Made by a program: the position numbers and the translations under genes
The notes under the pieces: generated by a model
Seen by the model: the letters and a program-made list of their open reading frames with translations, nothing else
What the model was told of the DNA's origin: nothing
The model's database searches: none
Shown here: positions 1 through 6,381 of the stretch, one piece after another
Position numbering within the stretch: the first letter of the stretch is position 1
Layout of the letters: the number at the start of each line of letters is the position of its first letter
Assembly: GCA_013695775.1 (NCBI GenBank)
Contig: JACCZV010000071.1
Location: 1 to 10,689 of the forward strand
Origin: Chitinophagales bacterium
Lineage (GTDB): Bacteria > Bacteroidota > Bacteroidia > Chitinophagales > UBA10324
Direction: 5' to 3'
DNA length: 10,689 bases

Positions 1-67
1 GGGCACCTATGTATTATCATTATCAGGTAAACAAGCCACAGCTTGTAAGATGTTTATGAAGCAATAA
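1..67 (+). CDS. C-terminal end of a probable T9SS-secreted protein (5' truncated)
   Basis: The reading frame beginning at base 2 is open from the left edge to a TAA at 65-67 and encodes 21 residues, starting GTYVLSLSGK and ending KMFMKQ. This matches the usual end of a Bacteroidota type A sorting domain: a G-x-Y-hydrophobic strand, a short turn, then a last strand with Lys, a hydrophobic residue and a final K-Q. Such domains direct a folded protein through the type IX secretion system, where PorU cleaves the domain and anchors the cargo at the surface. The cargo part is outside the window, so the protein's role is unknown. The gene converges on the minus-strand gene that ends at 223. The call rests on pattern resemblance over a very short stretch. 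The other forward frame checked, beginning at base 1, stops after nine codons. Confidence 0.65.
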   Translation, partial: GTYVLSLSGKQATACKMFMKQ

Positions 68-222
68 ATCCTGCGCTTAACCCGCACAGAAGGAAGACTT
101 ATATTTCAAAAGGAAATAGAATCAATAGAAATAGCATGATTATTATTCAAAGAATGAAAAGCAATTTTGATTTCTAAGTTCATTTCTACTACATAGGAAA
201 TTAGTACGCTTTTAAGCGAAAT

Positions 223-621
223 TTAATTTCTACGGCACCAGTCCAGAATACTTTCAGCAAGCTCTAATCCTGTCTGAGCGGTTTTCCTGTTCACGTCGCC
301 ATCATAGCCGCTAAAAAGATGTAAATAGTTATAGGCACTTATGAAATCGTTAAGCACTTTGCGGCTTTTAGTGGTCAAATACTGTTTATAAAAATCCACT
401 GTTTTCCTGTTTCCTCTTGATGGGAGAGGAATCTTTGAATCTAAAGCAACCAGCACTCCATTCCATGCTGTGTTGCATGCCATCTTCACATATTTGGCGT
501 CGGCATAATAGCCGGGCACACCATTTCCGGCTTTTGTTTGCAGAATTTCTCTCGCATTAGCAAGATATCTTTCTGCTTCATCAAGTGATGAGTCTGCCAA
601 ATTCTCTTTAGTGACTTTCAT
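223..621 (-). CDS. DUF5618-like small helical protein
   Basis: A 132-residue protein if translation starts at the ATG at 619-621 (MKVTKENLADSS). An ATG 16 codons upstream at 669 would add a Phe- and Cys-rich extension (MQSFHFCSGEFF) that does not look conserved, so I prefer the inner start. The body is predicted to be all helical: a first helix with AERYLANAREIL, then YYADAKYVKMACNTAWNGVLVALD, then a Lys/Arg-rich turn and helices ending ESILDWCRRN. This order (an A-x-x-Y-L-x-x-A-x-E helix, then a Y-Y-x-D-x-K-Y-V-K-M-A segment) resembles the Bacteroidota family DUF5618 and, more loosely, HEPN-type four-helix bundles. The HEPN RNase motif R-x4-6-H is not seen, so no nuclease activity is inferred. 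There is no signal peptide. It lies 60 bases downstream of the hexomutase gene on the same strand and may be co-transcribed. Function is unknown. Confidence 0.8.
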   Translation of the reverse strand: MKVTKENLADSSLDEAERYLANAREILQTKAGNGVPGYYADAKYVKMACNTAWNGVLVALDSKIPLPSRGNRKTVDFYKQYLTTKSRKVLNDFISAYNYLHLFSGYDGDVNRKTAQTGLELAESILDWCRRN

Positions 622-681
622 GAGAACAAAATTAAAGAACTCACCTGAACAGAAATGAAAGGATTGCATTCAAAATGTTCT

Positions 682-2064
682 TTAGTTTCCCATCAGCTCA
701 ATGTCCATCATAATTTTGTGGGCAAGCTCGTCGGCTGCGTCCTTACTCTTCCCTTCAGCATAAATGCGAATGATAGGCTCTGTGTTCGAGCTGCGCAGAT
801 GCACCCATCCCTCAGCAAATTCAATCTTCACACCATCTTCATCATTCATTGGATAATTTGCATATTTCTTTCTGACAGCATTTAATACCTGCTCAATATT
901 CACCTCCTCAGTCAGCTTGATCTTATTTTTTGAAATTACGTAACTGGGATACCGTGCCTTAAGAGAGAGACAGCTTTCCCCAGATGTCGCCAAATGTGAT
1001 AAAAACAAAGCCACGCCTACCAATGCATCTCTTCCGTAGTGCAATTCAGGATAGATGATTCCCCCATTGCCCTCCCCGCCAATCACTGCGTTTATCTCTT
1101 TCATCTTCTTAACAACATTCACCTCTCCTACGGCAGAAGCCGCATAAATTCCTCCCGCGTTTTCAGTTATATCGCGCAACGCCCTGGTAGAAGAAAGATT
1201 CGAAACAGTATTGCCCTTTTTATTTTTTAGAACATAATCTGCTACTGCAACAAGAGTATATTCTTCGCCAAACATGCTGCCGTCTTCACACACAAAAGCA
1301 AGCCTGTCAACATCCGGATCAACAGCAATTCCGAGATCTGCATTTTTATCCTTCACCATCTGCGACAGTTCAAACAGATTCTCAGGCAATGGTTCAGGAT
1401 TATGGCTGAAGTTACCGTCTGGCACGCCATTCAGCAAGACCACATCATTCACCCCCAAAGCATTAAGCAACTTTGGAATGGCAATGCCACCCGTACTATT
1501 TATACCATCAACAACTATCTTATATTTTTTTTCTCTAATTGCCGCTGCGTTCACCAAATCAAGGTCAAGAATCTTGTTAATGTGTATATCGATATAACTA
1601 TCTTTCATCTGAACGCTTCCGAGCTGCTCAACCACTGCATATTCGTAATCGAATGCATTCGCGATAGTTAAGATTTCTCTTCCATCAGAATCAGAAATGA
1701 ACTCTCCCAGCCCGTTCAGCAGTTTCAACGCGTTCCATTCCACAGGGTTGTGGCTCGCAGTTATTATGATGCCCCCGATGGCATTTTCACAGGTTACCGC
1801 CACCTCCACAGTAGGAGTGGTGGAAAGGCCAAGGTCAATGACTTGCATACCGAGTGCCTGTAAAGTATTTGAAACCAATGCAGAAACCATCGTACCCGAA
1901 GGGCGGGCATCTCGTCCAATTACGATAGTTTTATTTTTCCCGTTACGTGAAATCCATTGTCCAAACGCGGCAGTAAATTTTATGATGTCTTCAGGAGTGA
2001 GATTATCTCCTGATTTGCCACCAATGGTGCCGCGAATGCCGGAAATAGATTTTATAAGAGTCAC
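682..2064 (-). CDS. glmM: Phosphoglucosamine mutase / phosphomannomutase-type phosphohexomutase
   Basis: A 460-residue alpha-D-phosphohexomutase that moves a phosphate between C6 and C1 of a hexose phosphate. If it is GlmM, it turns glucosamine-6-P into glucosamine-1-P for UDP-GlcNAc, peptidoglycan and LPS synthesis in the cytoplasm. All four active-site elements are present: the phosphoserine loop TASHNP (Ser104), the Mg-binding loop DPDVDR (Asp249, Asp251, Asp253), the sugar-recognition loop GEGNGG (330-335) and the phosphate-binding loop RSSNTEP (424-430). The N-terminal ISGIRGT is also typical. The start is a GTG at 2062-2064: the codon just upstream is an in-frame TAA and there is no ATG before residue 59, so GTG is nearly forced. 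The sugar loop is GEGNGG rather than the classical GlmM GEQSGH. That form is common in the archaeal and Bacteroidota branch, so substrate preference (GlcN, Man or Glc phosphate) is not certain. The DUF5618-like gene follows it. Confidence 0.9.
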   Translation of the reverse strand: MTLIKSISGIRGTIGGKSGDNLTPEDIIKFTAAFGQWISRNGKNKTIVIGRDARPSGTMVSALVSNTLQALGMQVIDLGLSTTPTVEVAVTCENAIGGIIITASHNPVEWNALKLLNGLGEFISDSDGREILTIANAFDYEYAVVEQLGSVQMKDSYIDIHINKILDLDLVNAAAIREKKYKIVVDGINSTGGIAIPKLLNALGVNDVVLLNGVPDGNFSHNPEPLPENLFELSQMVKDKNADLGIAVDPDVDRLAFVCEDGSMFGEEYTLVAVADYVLKNKKGNTVSNLSSTRALRDITENAGGIYAASAVGEVNVVKKMKEINAVIGGEGNGGIIYPELHYGRDALVGVALFLSHLATSGESCLSLKARYPSYVISKNKIKLTEEVNIEQVLNAVRKKYANYPMNDEDGVKIEFAEGWVHLRSSNTEPIIRIYAEGKSKDAADELAHKIMMDIELMGN

Positions 2065-2200
2065 TTATCAGGAAAAATTGGATGCCATTGGAATCATAAA
2101 CGGGCGTAAATTAACCAAAGGCAGGTAGGTTCTCTAATAGCAGTGCCCCTTCGATATAAAGTCTATTCAATTACCTTTATGCATATTCAGCAGACAGATT

Positions 2201-2935
2201 ATGAAGCAGAAAGAATGGTTTGAAACATGGTTTGATTCACCATATTATCATGTGCTTTATCAAAACCGGGATGAGGATGAAGCTGAGCAATTTATGCAAA
2301 ACCTTCTATCTTATCTTAAGCTTTCTGAGAATAGCAGGGTGTTGGATGTTGCATGCGGAAAGGGGCGTCACGCAGTTTATCTTGCAGAAAATAATCTGGA
2401 TGTGGTAGGTATTGATCTCTCCTGGAAAAATATAAGTCATGCTCAGCATCTGGAGAGAAAAAATCTCTCCTTTTTTCTTCACGACATGCGAAGAGTATTT
2501 TATGTGAACTATTTCGACACTGTCTTCAATCTGTTCACCAGCTTTGGTTACTTTGAATCGGAAAAGGAGAATCAAAAAGCAATTCATTCGATGAGCCTTT
2601 CATTGAAAAAGGGCGGACGGTTGGTAATTGACTTCTTCAATTCAGGAAAGATTTTCAAGGAGCTTGTGCCGCAGGAATACATTACCCGCGATGGGCTGAT
2701 GTTTTTAGTAAAGAAGAGATTTGAGGGAAATATTATCTCTAAGAAAATCTATTTGCAGGATCGTGGAAAAGAATATGAATTTGAAGAGCGTGTTCAGACA
2801 CTTCACCTGTCTGATTTCCGAAAGTATTTTGAGGTTTCTAAGATGCAAATCAGAGATGTATTCGGAGATTATCAATTGAATGCTTACGATGAAACCAATT
2901 CTGACCGCATGATTCTTATAGCCGAAAAAACCTGA
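2201..2935 (+). CDS. Class I SAM-dependent methyltransferase, substrate unknown
   Basis: A 244-residue cytoplasmic Rossmann-fold methyltransferase. Motif I is VLDVACGKGRH (47-57), giving the glycine-rich SAM loop. The acidic residue that binds the ribose is Asp72 in VVGIDLS. A later motif is the FDTVFNLFTSFGYF stretch (105-118), where the common Asp/Asn-rich motif IV would lie. The N-terminus (KEWFETWFDSPYYHVLY) is typical of an uncharacterised Bacteroidota branch of the Methyltransf_25-like proteins. Nothing identifies the methyl acceptor. The ATG at 2201 follows a 136-base divergent gap shared with the hexomutase. A weak candidate promoter (TTCG, 18 bases, TACCTTTA at 2150-2179) lies there, but its last base departs from the TAnnTTTG consensus. 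It is the first gene of a same-strand run through the enoyl-CoA hydratase. The next gene starts 55 bases downstream. Confidence 0.85.
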   Translation: MKQKEWFETWFDSPYYHVLYQNRDEDEAEQFMQNLLSYLKLSENSRVLDVACGKGRHAVYLAENNLDVVGIDLSWKNISHAQHLERKNLSFFLHDMRRVFYVNYFDTVFNLFTSFGYFESEKENQKAIHSMSLSLKKGGRLVIDFFNSGKIFKELVPQEYITRDGLMFLVKKRFEGNIISKKIYLQDRGKEYEFEERVQTLHLSDFRKYFEVSKMQIRDVFGDYQLNAYDETNSDRMILIAEKT

Positions 2936-2990
2936 TCAATACCTCGCTGTAGTGTCCCTTACCTAAAATTTTCAGCTTAATTAAGTAGCA

Positions 2991-3569
2991 TTGGAATCAC
3001 TGATTGATCTCGACCAAAGCATATTTATTTTTTTTAATCAGCAGCTGCGAAATTCATTATTCGACCTCATTATGCCGTATCTGCGTGAGAAAAATTTCTG
3101 GATTCCACTCTATGTAGTGCTGCTGTTTTATTTCATTTTATACTTTAAGGTAAAAAGCTGGATTGCAATAGCCTTTGCAGCTGCAACAGCGGTAATTACC
3201 GACCAGTCGAGCAGCAGTCTGATAAAGCCCCTAGTGCACCGGATAAGACCCTGCAACGATCCATCTTTTTCAGCCGAGGTGCATCTTTTAGTGAGCTGCG
3301 GTGGTGGCTTCAGCTTTATCTCTGCCCACGCCGCAAATCATTTTGGCCTCGCTTGTTTTTTAATTGTAATGCTTCGCGAAAGATTTAAATGGATAGTTCC
3401 AGCAGCATTGGCCTGGGCGACGCTTGTTGCCTTTGCACAGGTTTATGTGGGACTACATTATCCATTCGATGTGCTGTGCGGAGGAATTTTTGGAAGTATC
3501 GTAGGCACATTGACAGGTAAAATTTGTAAGTCTCTCTTGTCGAAAAAACGTGTAGAACGGTTGTATTGA
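2991..3569 (+). CDS. PAP2-family membrane phosphatase
   Basis: A 192-residue integral membrane protein with about five hydrophobic segments (roughly 37-52, 57-70, 115-128, 134-150 and 160-178). The three PAP2/vanadium-haloperoxidase motifs are recognisable. Motif 1 is K-x6-RP at Lys79 to Pro87. Motif 2 is SFISAH with His113, in place of PSGH. Motif 3 is AQVYVGLHYPFD with His156 and Asp160. Family members dephosphorylate lipid phosphates such as undecaprenyl pyrophosphate, phosphatidylglycerol phosphate or lipid A; the substrate here cannot be told. Motif 3 has Ala149-Gln150 where most members have Ser-Arg. The start is a TTG at 2991: an in-frame TAA stands three codons upstream, and the first ATG (residue 28) would delete the conserved N-terminal helix. 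The stop overlaps the next start in TGATG, so translation is probably coupled to the transporter gene. Confidence 0.87.
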   Translation: MESLIDLDQSIFIFFNQQLRNSLFDLIMPYLREKNFWIPLYVVLLFYFILYFKVKSWIAIAFAAATAVITDQSSSSLIKPLVHRIRPCNDPSFSAEVHLLVSCGGGFSFISAHAANHFGLACFLIVMLRERFKWIVPAALAWATLVAFAQVYVGLHYPFDVLCGGIFGSIVGTLTGKICKSLLSKKRVERLY

Positions 3570-4273
3570 TGCAAGCATGGGGATTTTTTCTGCTCATCAT
3601 GGCACCCCTTATTGGTGGTGCTGCTGCCATATTTATGAAAAAAAGCAGCCTTGAGAATTATAAGCTGGTATTGAGCTTTAGTGGCGCCTTTCTCTTCAGC
3701 GTCAGCCTTATTCACCTGTTTCCCGTGGTGTTCGATAACAATGAAAATGCCGGCATATATGTTCTTGCCGGGTTTTTTATTCAGGTACTTTTAGAACAGC
3801 TCACACACGGCATTGAGCATGGTCACTTTCATCAGCACCAGGAGCATCATAAGTACATCTTCGGGTTACTTATGGGCTTAACCATTCATTCATTTTTTGA
3901 TGGAATTCCACTATCGGATTTTAAGATGCTGGAACAGAGTCATCACTCACTGCTCTTCGGAATTTCAATTCATAAAATACCGGAAGGTTTTGCACTGGCA
4001 TCTGTACTTCTTTTTTCCAACTACAAAAAACTTACTGTTGTATTTATTGTGCTGCTTTTTTCTTTTGCAGCACCTGCTGCTGTACTGCTGTCAAATACAT
4101 TTTCAGCAGCGGGGAATGGATTGTTTTCCATCATTGTACCAATGGCAGTAGGCTCTTTTTTGCATGTGTCTACAACAATTTTGTTTGAATCTGAATCGAA
4201 GCAACATTTTTTTGGGTGGAAGAAAATTATAGCCATACTACTTGGTGCCGGCATTTCACTACTCACCATATAA
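3569..4273 (+). CDS. ZIP-family divalent metal transporter
   Basis: A 234-residue inner-membrane protein of the ZIP family, which carries Zn2+, Fe2+ or Mn2+ into the cytoplasm. About seven to eight hydrophobic helices are visible. The two signature helices are present: IHSFFDGIPLSD (106-117) and GISIHKIPEGFALASVLL (131-148), whose His, Pro, Glu and Gly residues form the metal site. A His-rich loop between early helices (80-94, HGIEHGHFHQHQEHH) is typical of the variable cytoplasmic metal-sensing loop. The start is the ATG at 3569-3571, which shares one base with the upstream TGA. A TTG one codon earlier is possible but less likely. Metal preference is not readable from sequence. The next gene begins ten bases after the stop, so it sits inside an operon. 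Confidence 0.9.
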   Translation: MQAWGFFLLIMAPLIGGAAAIFMKKSSLENYKLVLSFSGAFLFSVSLIHLFPVVFDNNENAGIYVLAGFFIQVLLEQLTHGIEHGHFHQHQEHHKYIFGLLMGLTIHSFFDGIPLSDFKMLEQSHHSLLFGISIHKIPEGFALASVLLFSNYKKLTVVFIVLLFSFAAPAAVLLSNTFSAAGNGLFSIIVPMAVGSFLHVSTTILFESESKQHFFGWKKIIAILLGAGISLLTI

Positions 4274-4283
4274 TCTTTATAAA

Positions 4284-5063
4284 ATGAACTTTGAATTTAT
4301 TACTGTAAATACCCAGGTCGAAAAGCACATAGCCCTTGTGCAACTGAACAGGCCGAAAGAGCTGAATGCATTAAATAATCAACTGATGAATGAGCTTAGA
4401 GAATCCTTATTTCAGTTGGATAGAGATGATGCCGTTCGGGTGATCGTAATTACAGGAAATGAAAAGGCCTTTGCTGCAGGTGCGGATATAAAGCAGATGG
4501 TATCTGCTACACCGTTAGGGATGATGAAGGCTGACCAGTTTAGCAACTGGGAGCAGATAAAAAAAACTAAAAAACCAATGATCGCAGCGGTTTCCGGATT
4601 TGCCCTTGGCGGAGGCTGTGAGCTGATGATGCACTGCGATATGATTGTTGCTTCTGAAACAGCAATTATAGGTCAGCCGGAGATTAAAATTGGCGTTATG
4701 CCTGGTGCAGGAGGAACTCAGCGTTTGACACGTTCGGTCGGTAAGGCGTTGGCGATGGAACTCATTCTTACCGGCAGGCCCCTCAACGCAGAGGAAGCAT
4801 TGCGTGCAGGCCTGATAAATAAGGTTGTTCCGGTAGAATTGTACTTGCGTGAAGCAATAAGAATGGCACAGCTTGTAGCAGAACATTCCCCTATATCTGT
4901 AAGGCTGGCCAAAGAAGCCGTTTTAAACGCCTTCAATTCAACTCTGGATGAGGGGCTGCAGTTTGAACGGAGAAATTTTTATCTCTGTTTCGCATCCGAA
5001 GATCAAAAAGAAGGCATGAATGCATTTATTGAAAAGCGCAGCCCACAATTTCAGGGAAAATAA
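4284..5063 (+). CDS. Enoyl-CoA hydratase (crotonase family)
   Basis: A 259-residue soluble crotonase-fold enzyme that hydrates trans-2-enoyl-CoA to 3-hydroxyacyl-CoA in fatty-acid or short-chain acyl-CoA breakdown. The oxyanion-hole segments are AAGADIKQM (64-72) and GFALGGGCEL (105-114). Both catalytic glutamates are present and 20 residues apart: Glu113 in GGCEL and Glu133 in GQPEI, matching Glu144 and Glu164 of rat mitochondrial hydratase. The stretch GVMPGAGGTQRLTR (137-150) is close to that of true short-chain hydratases, so this is more likely a real hydratase than a divergent crotonase. I chose the ATG at 4284, ten bases after the ZIP stop. An upstream in-frame GTG at 4242 would lie inside the ZIP gene and add unrelated residues. 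The partner 3-hydroxyacyl-CoA dehydrogenase is not in the window. Its stop is two bases from the convergent lipoprotein stop. Confidence 0.92.
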   Translation: MNFEFITVNTQVEKHIALVQLNRPKELNALNNQLMNELRESLFQLDRDDAVRVIVITGNEKAFAAGADIKQMVSATPLGMMKADQFSNWEQIKKTKKPMIAAVSGFALGGGCELMMHCDMIVASETAIIGQPEIKIGVMPGAGGTQRLTRSVGKALAMELILTGRPLNAEEALRAGLINKVVPVELYLREAIRMAQLVAEHSPISVRLAKEAVLNAFNSTLDEGLQFERRNFYLCFASEDQKEGMNAFIEKRSPQFQGK

Positions 5064-5065
5064 TA

Positions 5066-6184
5066 TCAATCAACCCAATCTGCTATAAAAACATTGGTAT
5101 CATGGGTTCCTCCATTGTTTCGATTGGAACAAAATACAAGATGTTTGCCATTGGGAGAAAACATTGCAAATGCATCAAACATGTTTGAGTAAGTAACCTT
5201 CTCCAGACCTGTTCCATCAAGGTTTATGAGGTATAGGTTGAAAGGAAATCCGCGCTCATATTCATAGTTTGAGGCAAATAAAATTCGCTTTCCATCGGGA
5301 GTAAAAACCGGTGCCCAGTTAGCCCCGGGCATATTTGTTACCTGCTGCACATTGCTGCCATCCGCATCTGCAATATATACTTGCATCTTTGAAGGAGCAA
5401 CAAGTTCCTCCTTCAACAGGTCGGTATACTCTTTTATTTCCGCTTCGGATTTTGGCCTCGAAGCGCGCCAGACAATTTTAGATCCATCGGGAGAGAACCA
5501 TGCACCTCCATCGTATCCAAGTTCATTTGTGATGCGCTTTACGTTGCTGCCATCAAGATTCATTTCATAAAGATCCAGATCACCATCACGTGTAGAGGTA
5601 AAAATCATCTTATCACCTTTGGGTGATATTGTAGCTTCAGCATCATAAAAATTATTTGTTGTCAGTTGTTTTTTGGTTTGTCCCTTCAGGTCAGAGATAT
5701 AAAGCTCATAAGTATCATAGAGCGGCCATACATACTTTTTGATTTTTGCACGGTCAGGAACGGGCGGGCAGGAATCTTCAGCCCCATGAGTTGAGGCGTA
5801 GAGGATAAATGAATCTCCCGGAAGAAAATAGCTGCATGTTGTTCTTCCTTTTGATGTGCTTGCTAACCCGAATTTGAATTGCTGTGTACTATCTTTCGGA
5901 ACCATGCCCCAAAAAATCTGATCACACATTACCTCTTTGTGATCAGTGCGCTGAAATGTGATTTTCGAACCATCAAAACTCCAGTAAGCTTCAGCGTTAT
6001 CACCCCCGAATGTGAGCTGCTGTACATTTTTTAAATGCTTCTCGCCGGGAAAAATAAGGGCAGTTGCTGAATCAATTTTTACTGCAGAATTTGAATTGGT
6101 CTCTGCTAATTTTTGCGTGTTTTTACAGGAAAAAACGGAGGCAATAATCACTGCAGCAATCACTATAAGGTTTTTGTTCTTCAT
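5066..6184 (-). CDS. TolB-like six-bladed beta-propeller lipoprotein (PD40 repeats)
   Basis: A 372-residue exported lipoprotein. The N-terminus has a basic start (MKNKN), a hydrophobic core and a lipobox ending VFSC, giving lipidated Cys20. The rest folds as repeated WD40-like/PD40 blades. Six can be counted from the recurring pattern 'NVxxLT ... SPDGxKIxFxSxRDG ... LYxxxLDGS', for example DGSKITFQRTD, SPKGDKMIFTSTRDGDLDLY, SPDGSKIVWRASR, TPDGKRILFASN and SPNGKHLVFCSNR. Four central or C-terminal blades carry the S/T-P-x-G-x-x turn almost unchanged. A Cys-containing insert (AEDSCPPVPDRAK) interrupts the second blade. Such propellers bind proteins or peptides in the periplasm. Unlike true TolB there is no N-terminal alpha/beta domain, so a Tol-Pal role is not implied, and no catalytic residues are seen. 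It is a single gene on its strand with a good -7 box at 6203-6210. Confidence 0.88.
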   Translation of the reverse strand: MKNKNLIVIAAVIIASVFSCKNTQKLAETNSNSAVKIDSATALIFPGEKHLKNVQQLTFGGDNAEAYWSFDGSKITFQRTDHKEVMCDQIFWGMVPKDSTQQFKFGLASTSKGRTTCSYFLPGDSFILYASTHGAEDSCPPVPDRAKIKKYVWPLYDTYELYISDLKGQTKKQLTTNNFYDAEATISPKGDKMIFTSTRDGDLDLYEMNLDGSNVKRITNELGYDGGAWFSPDGSKIVWRASRPKSEAEIKEYTDLLKEELVAPSKMQVYIADADGSNVQQVTNMPGANWAPVFTPDGKRILFASNYEYERGFPFNLYLINLDGTGLEKVTYSNMFDAFAMFSPNGKHLVFCSNRNNGGTHDTNVFIADWVD

Positions 6185-6202
6185 TCAAACATTATTCATC
6201 CG

Positions 6203-6210
6203 CAAAGATA
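6203..6210 (-). promoter_or_regulatory. Candidate Bacteroidota -7 promoter box for the lipoprotein gene
   Basis: On the minus strand the bases read TATCTTTG, a perfect match to the Bacteroidota primary-sigma -7 consensus TAnnTTTG. It lies 18 bases before the ATG at 6184. The expected -33 TTTG is not present at 19-21 bases upstream (TGAA/TGTG there), so the promoter may be weak or activator-dependent. An imperfect inverted repeat covers that -33 area. Confidence 0.45.
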
Positions 6211-6232
6211 GTGGTCAAATTCCTCAGGTTTC

Positions 6233-6253
6233 ACACTGTTTTCTAAACTGTGT
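6233..6253. promoter_or_regulatory. Imperfect inverted repeat, possible operator upstream of the lipoprotein gene
   Basis: ACACTGTTT and AAACTGTGT are 9-base arms around a 3-base centre (TCT) and match as an inverted repeat except at one position. The repeat lies over and just upstream of where a -33 element would be for the -7 box at 6203-6210. That position would suit an activator or repressor site. No regulator is encoded nearby, so the role is inferred from placement only. Confidence 0.3.
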
Positions 6254-6324
6254 TAAGGTGAACTCAGCATTCTATTTTAATTACGGTGAGACTGTAACCA
6301 GACTCGCTCGTCAAATGTAATGGG

Positions 6325-6345
6325 ATGGCGGGTCAGGCCCGCTAT
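6325..6345. repeat. REP-like palindrome
   Basis: The arms ATGGCGGG (6325-6332) and CCCGCTAT (6338-6345) pair around the loop TCAGG, forming an 8-bp stem with one G-T wobble. The flanks GGGAT...ATGACGG give the asymmetric ends (GGGAT at one side, ATGACGG at the other) often seen in bacterial extragenic palindromes. It is the most GC-rich patch of an AT-rich intergenic gap between the start of the lipoprotein gene and the end of the membrane methyltransferase gene. No T-run follows on either strand, so it is not a standard intrinsic terminator. Whether it is repeated in the genome cannot be seen from one copy. Confidence 0.5.
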
Positions 6346-6381
6346 GACGGTTCTCTATATGTTTGTAAAATTATAGCTGCA

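Noticed and set aside
197..230. Inverted repeat GAAATTA...TAATTTC enclosing CGCTTTTAAGCG, a possible bidirectional terminator between the first two genes
   Set aside because: The stem is AT-rich with a 3-by-5 base internal loop, one arm overlaps the stop codon, and no T-run follows on either strand.
1274..2128. Long plus-strand open frames inside the hexomutase gene
   Set aside because: They are antisense to a gene with four conserved active-site motifs and encode low-complexity, unfamiliar proteins.
2150..2179. Possible promoter TTCG-N18-TACCTTTA before the methyltransferase gene
   Set aside because: Both boxes deviate from consensus, so it is mentioned only as a weak candidate in the gene entry.
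2976..2985. Perfect 10-base palindrome CTTAATTAAG before the PAP2 start
   Set aside because: It is short, AT-rich and without a loop. Such words arise often by chance in AT-rich intergenic DNA.
4242..4283. Upstream GTG start for the enoyl-CoA hydratase
   Set aside because: It lies inside the ZIP gene and adds residues not found in crotonases. The ATG at 4284 fits the family start.
5066..6184. True TolB of the Tol-Pal system
   Set aside because: The protein is a lipoprotein with propeller blades only. The TolB N-terminal domain and tol-pal neighbours are missing.
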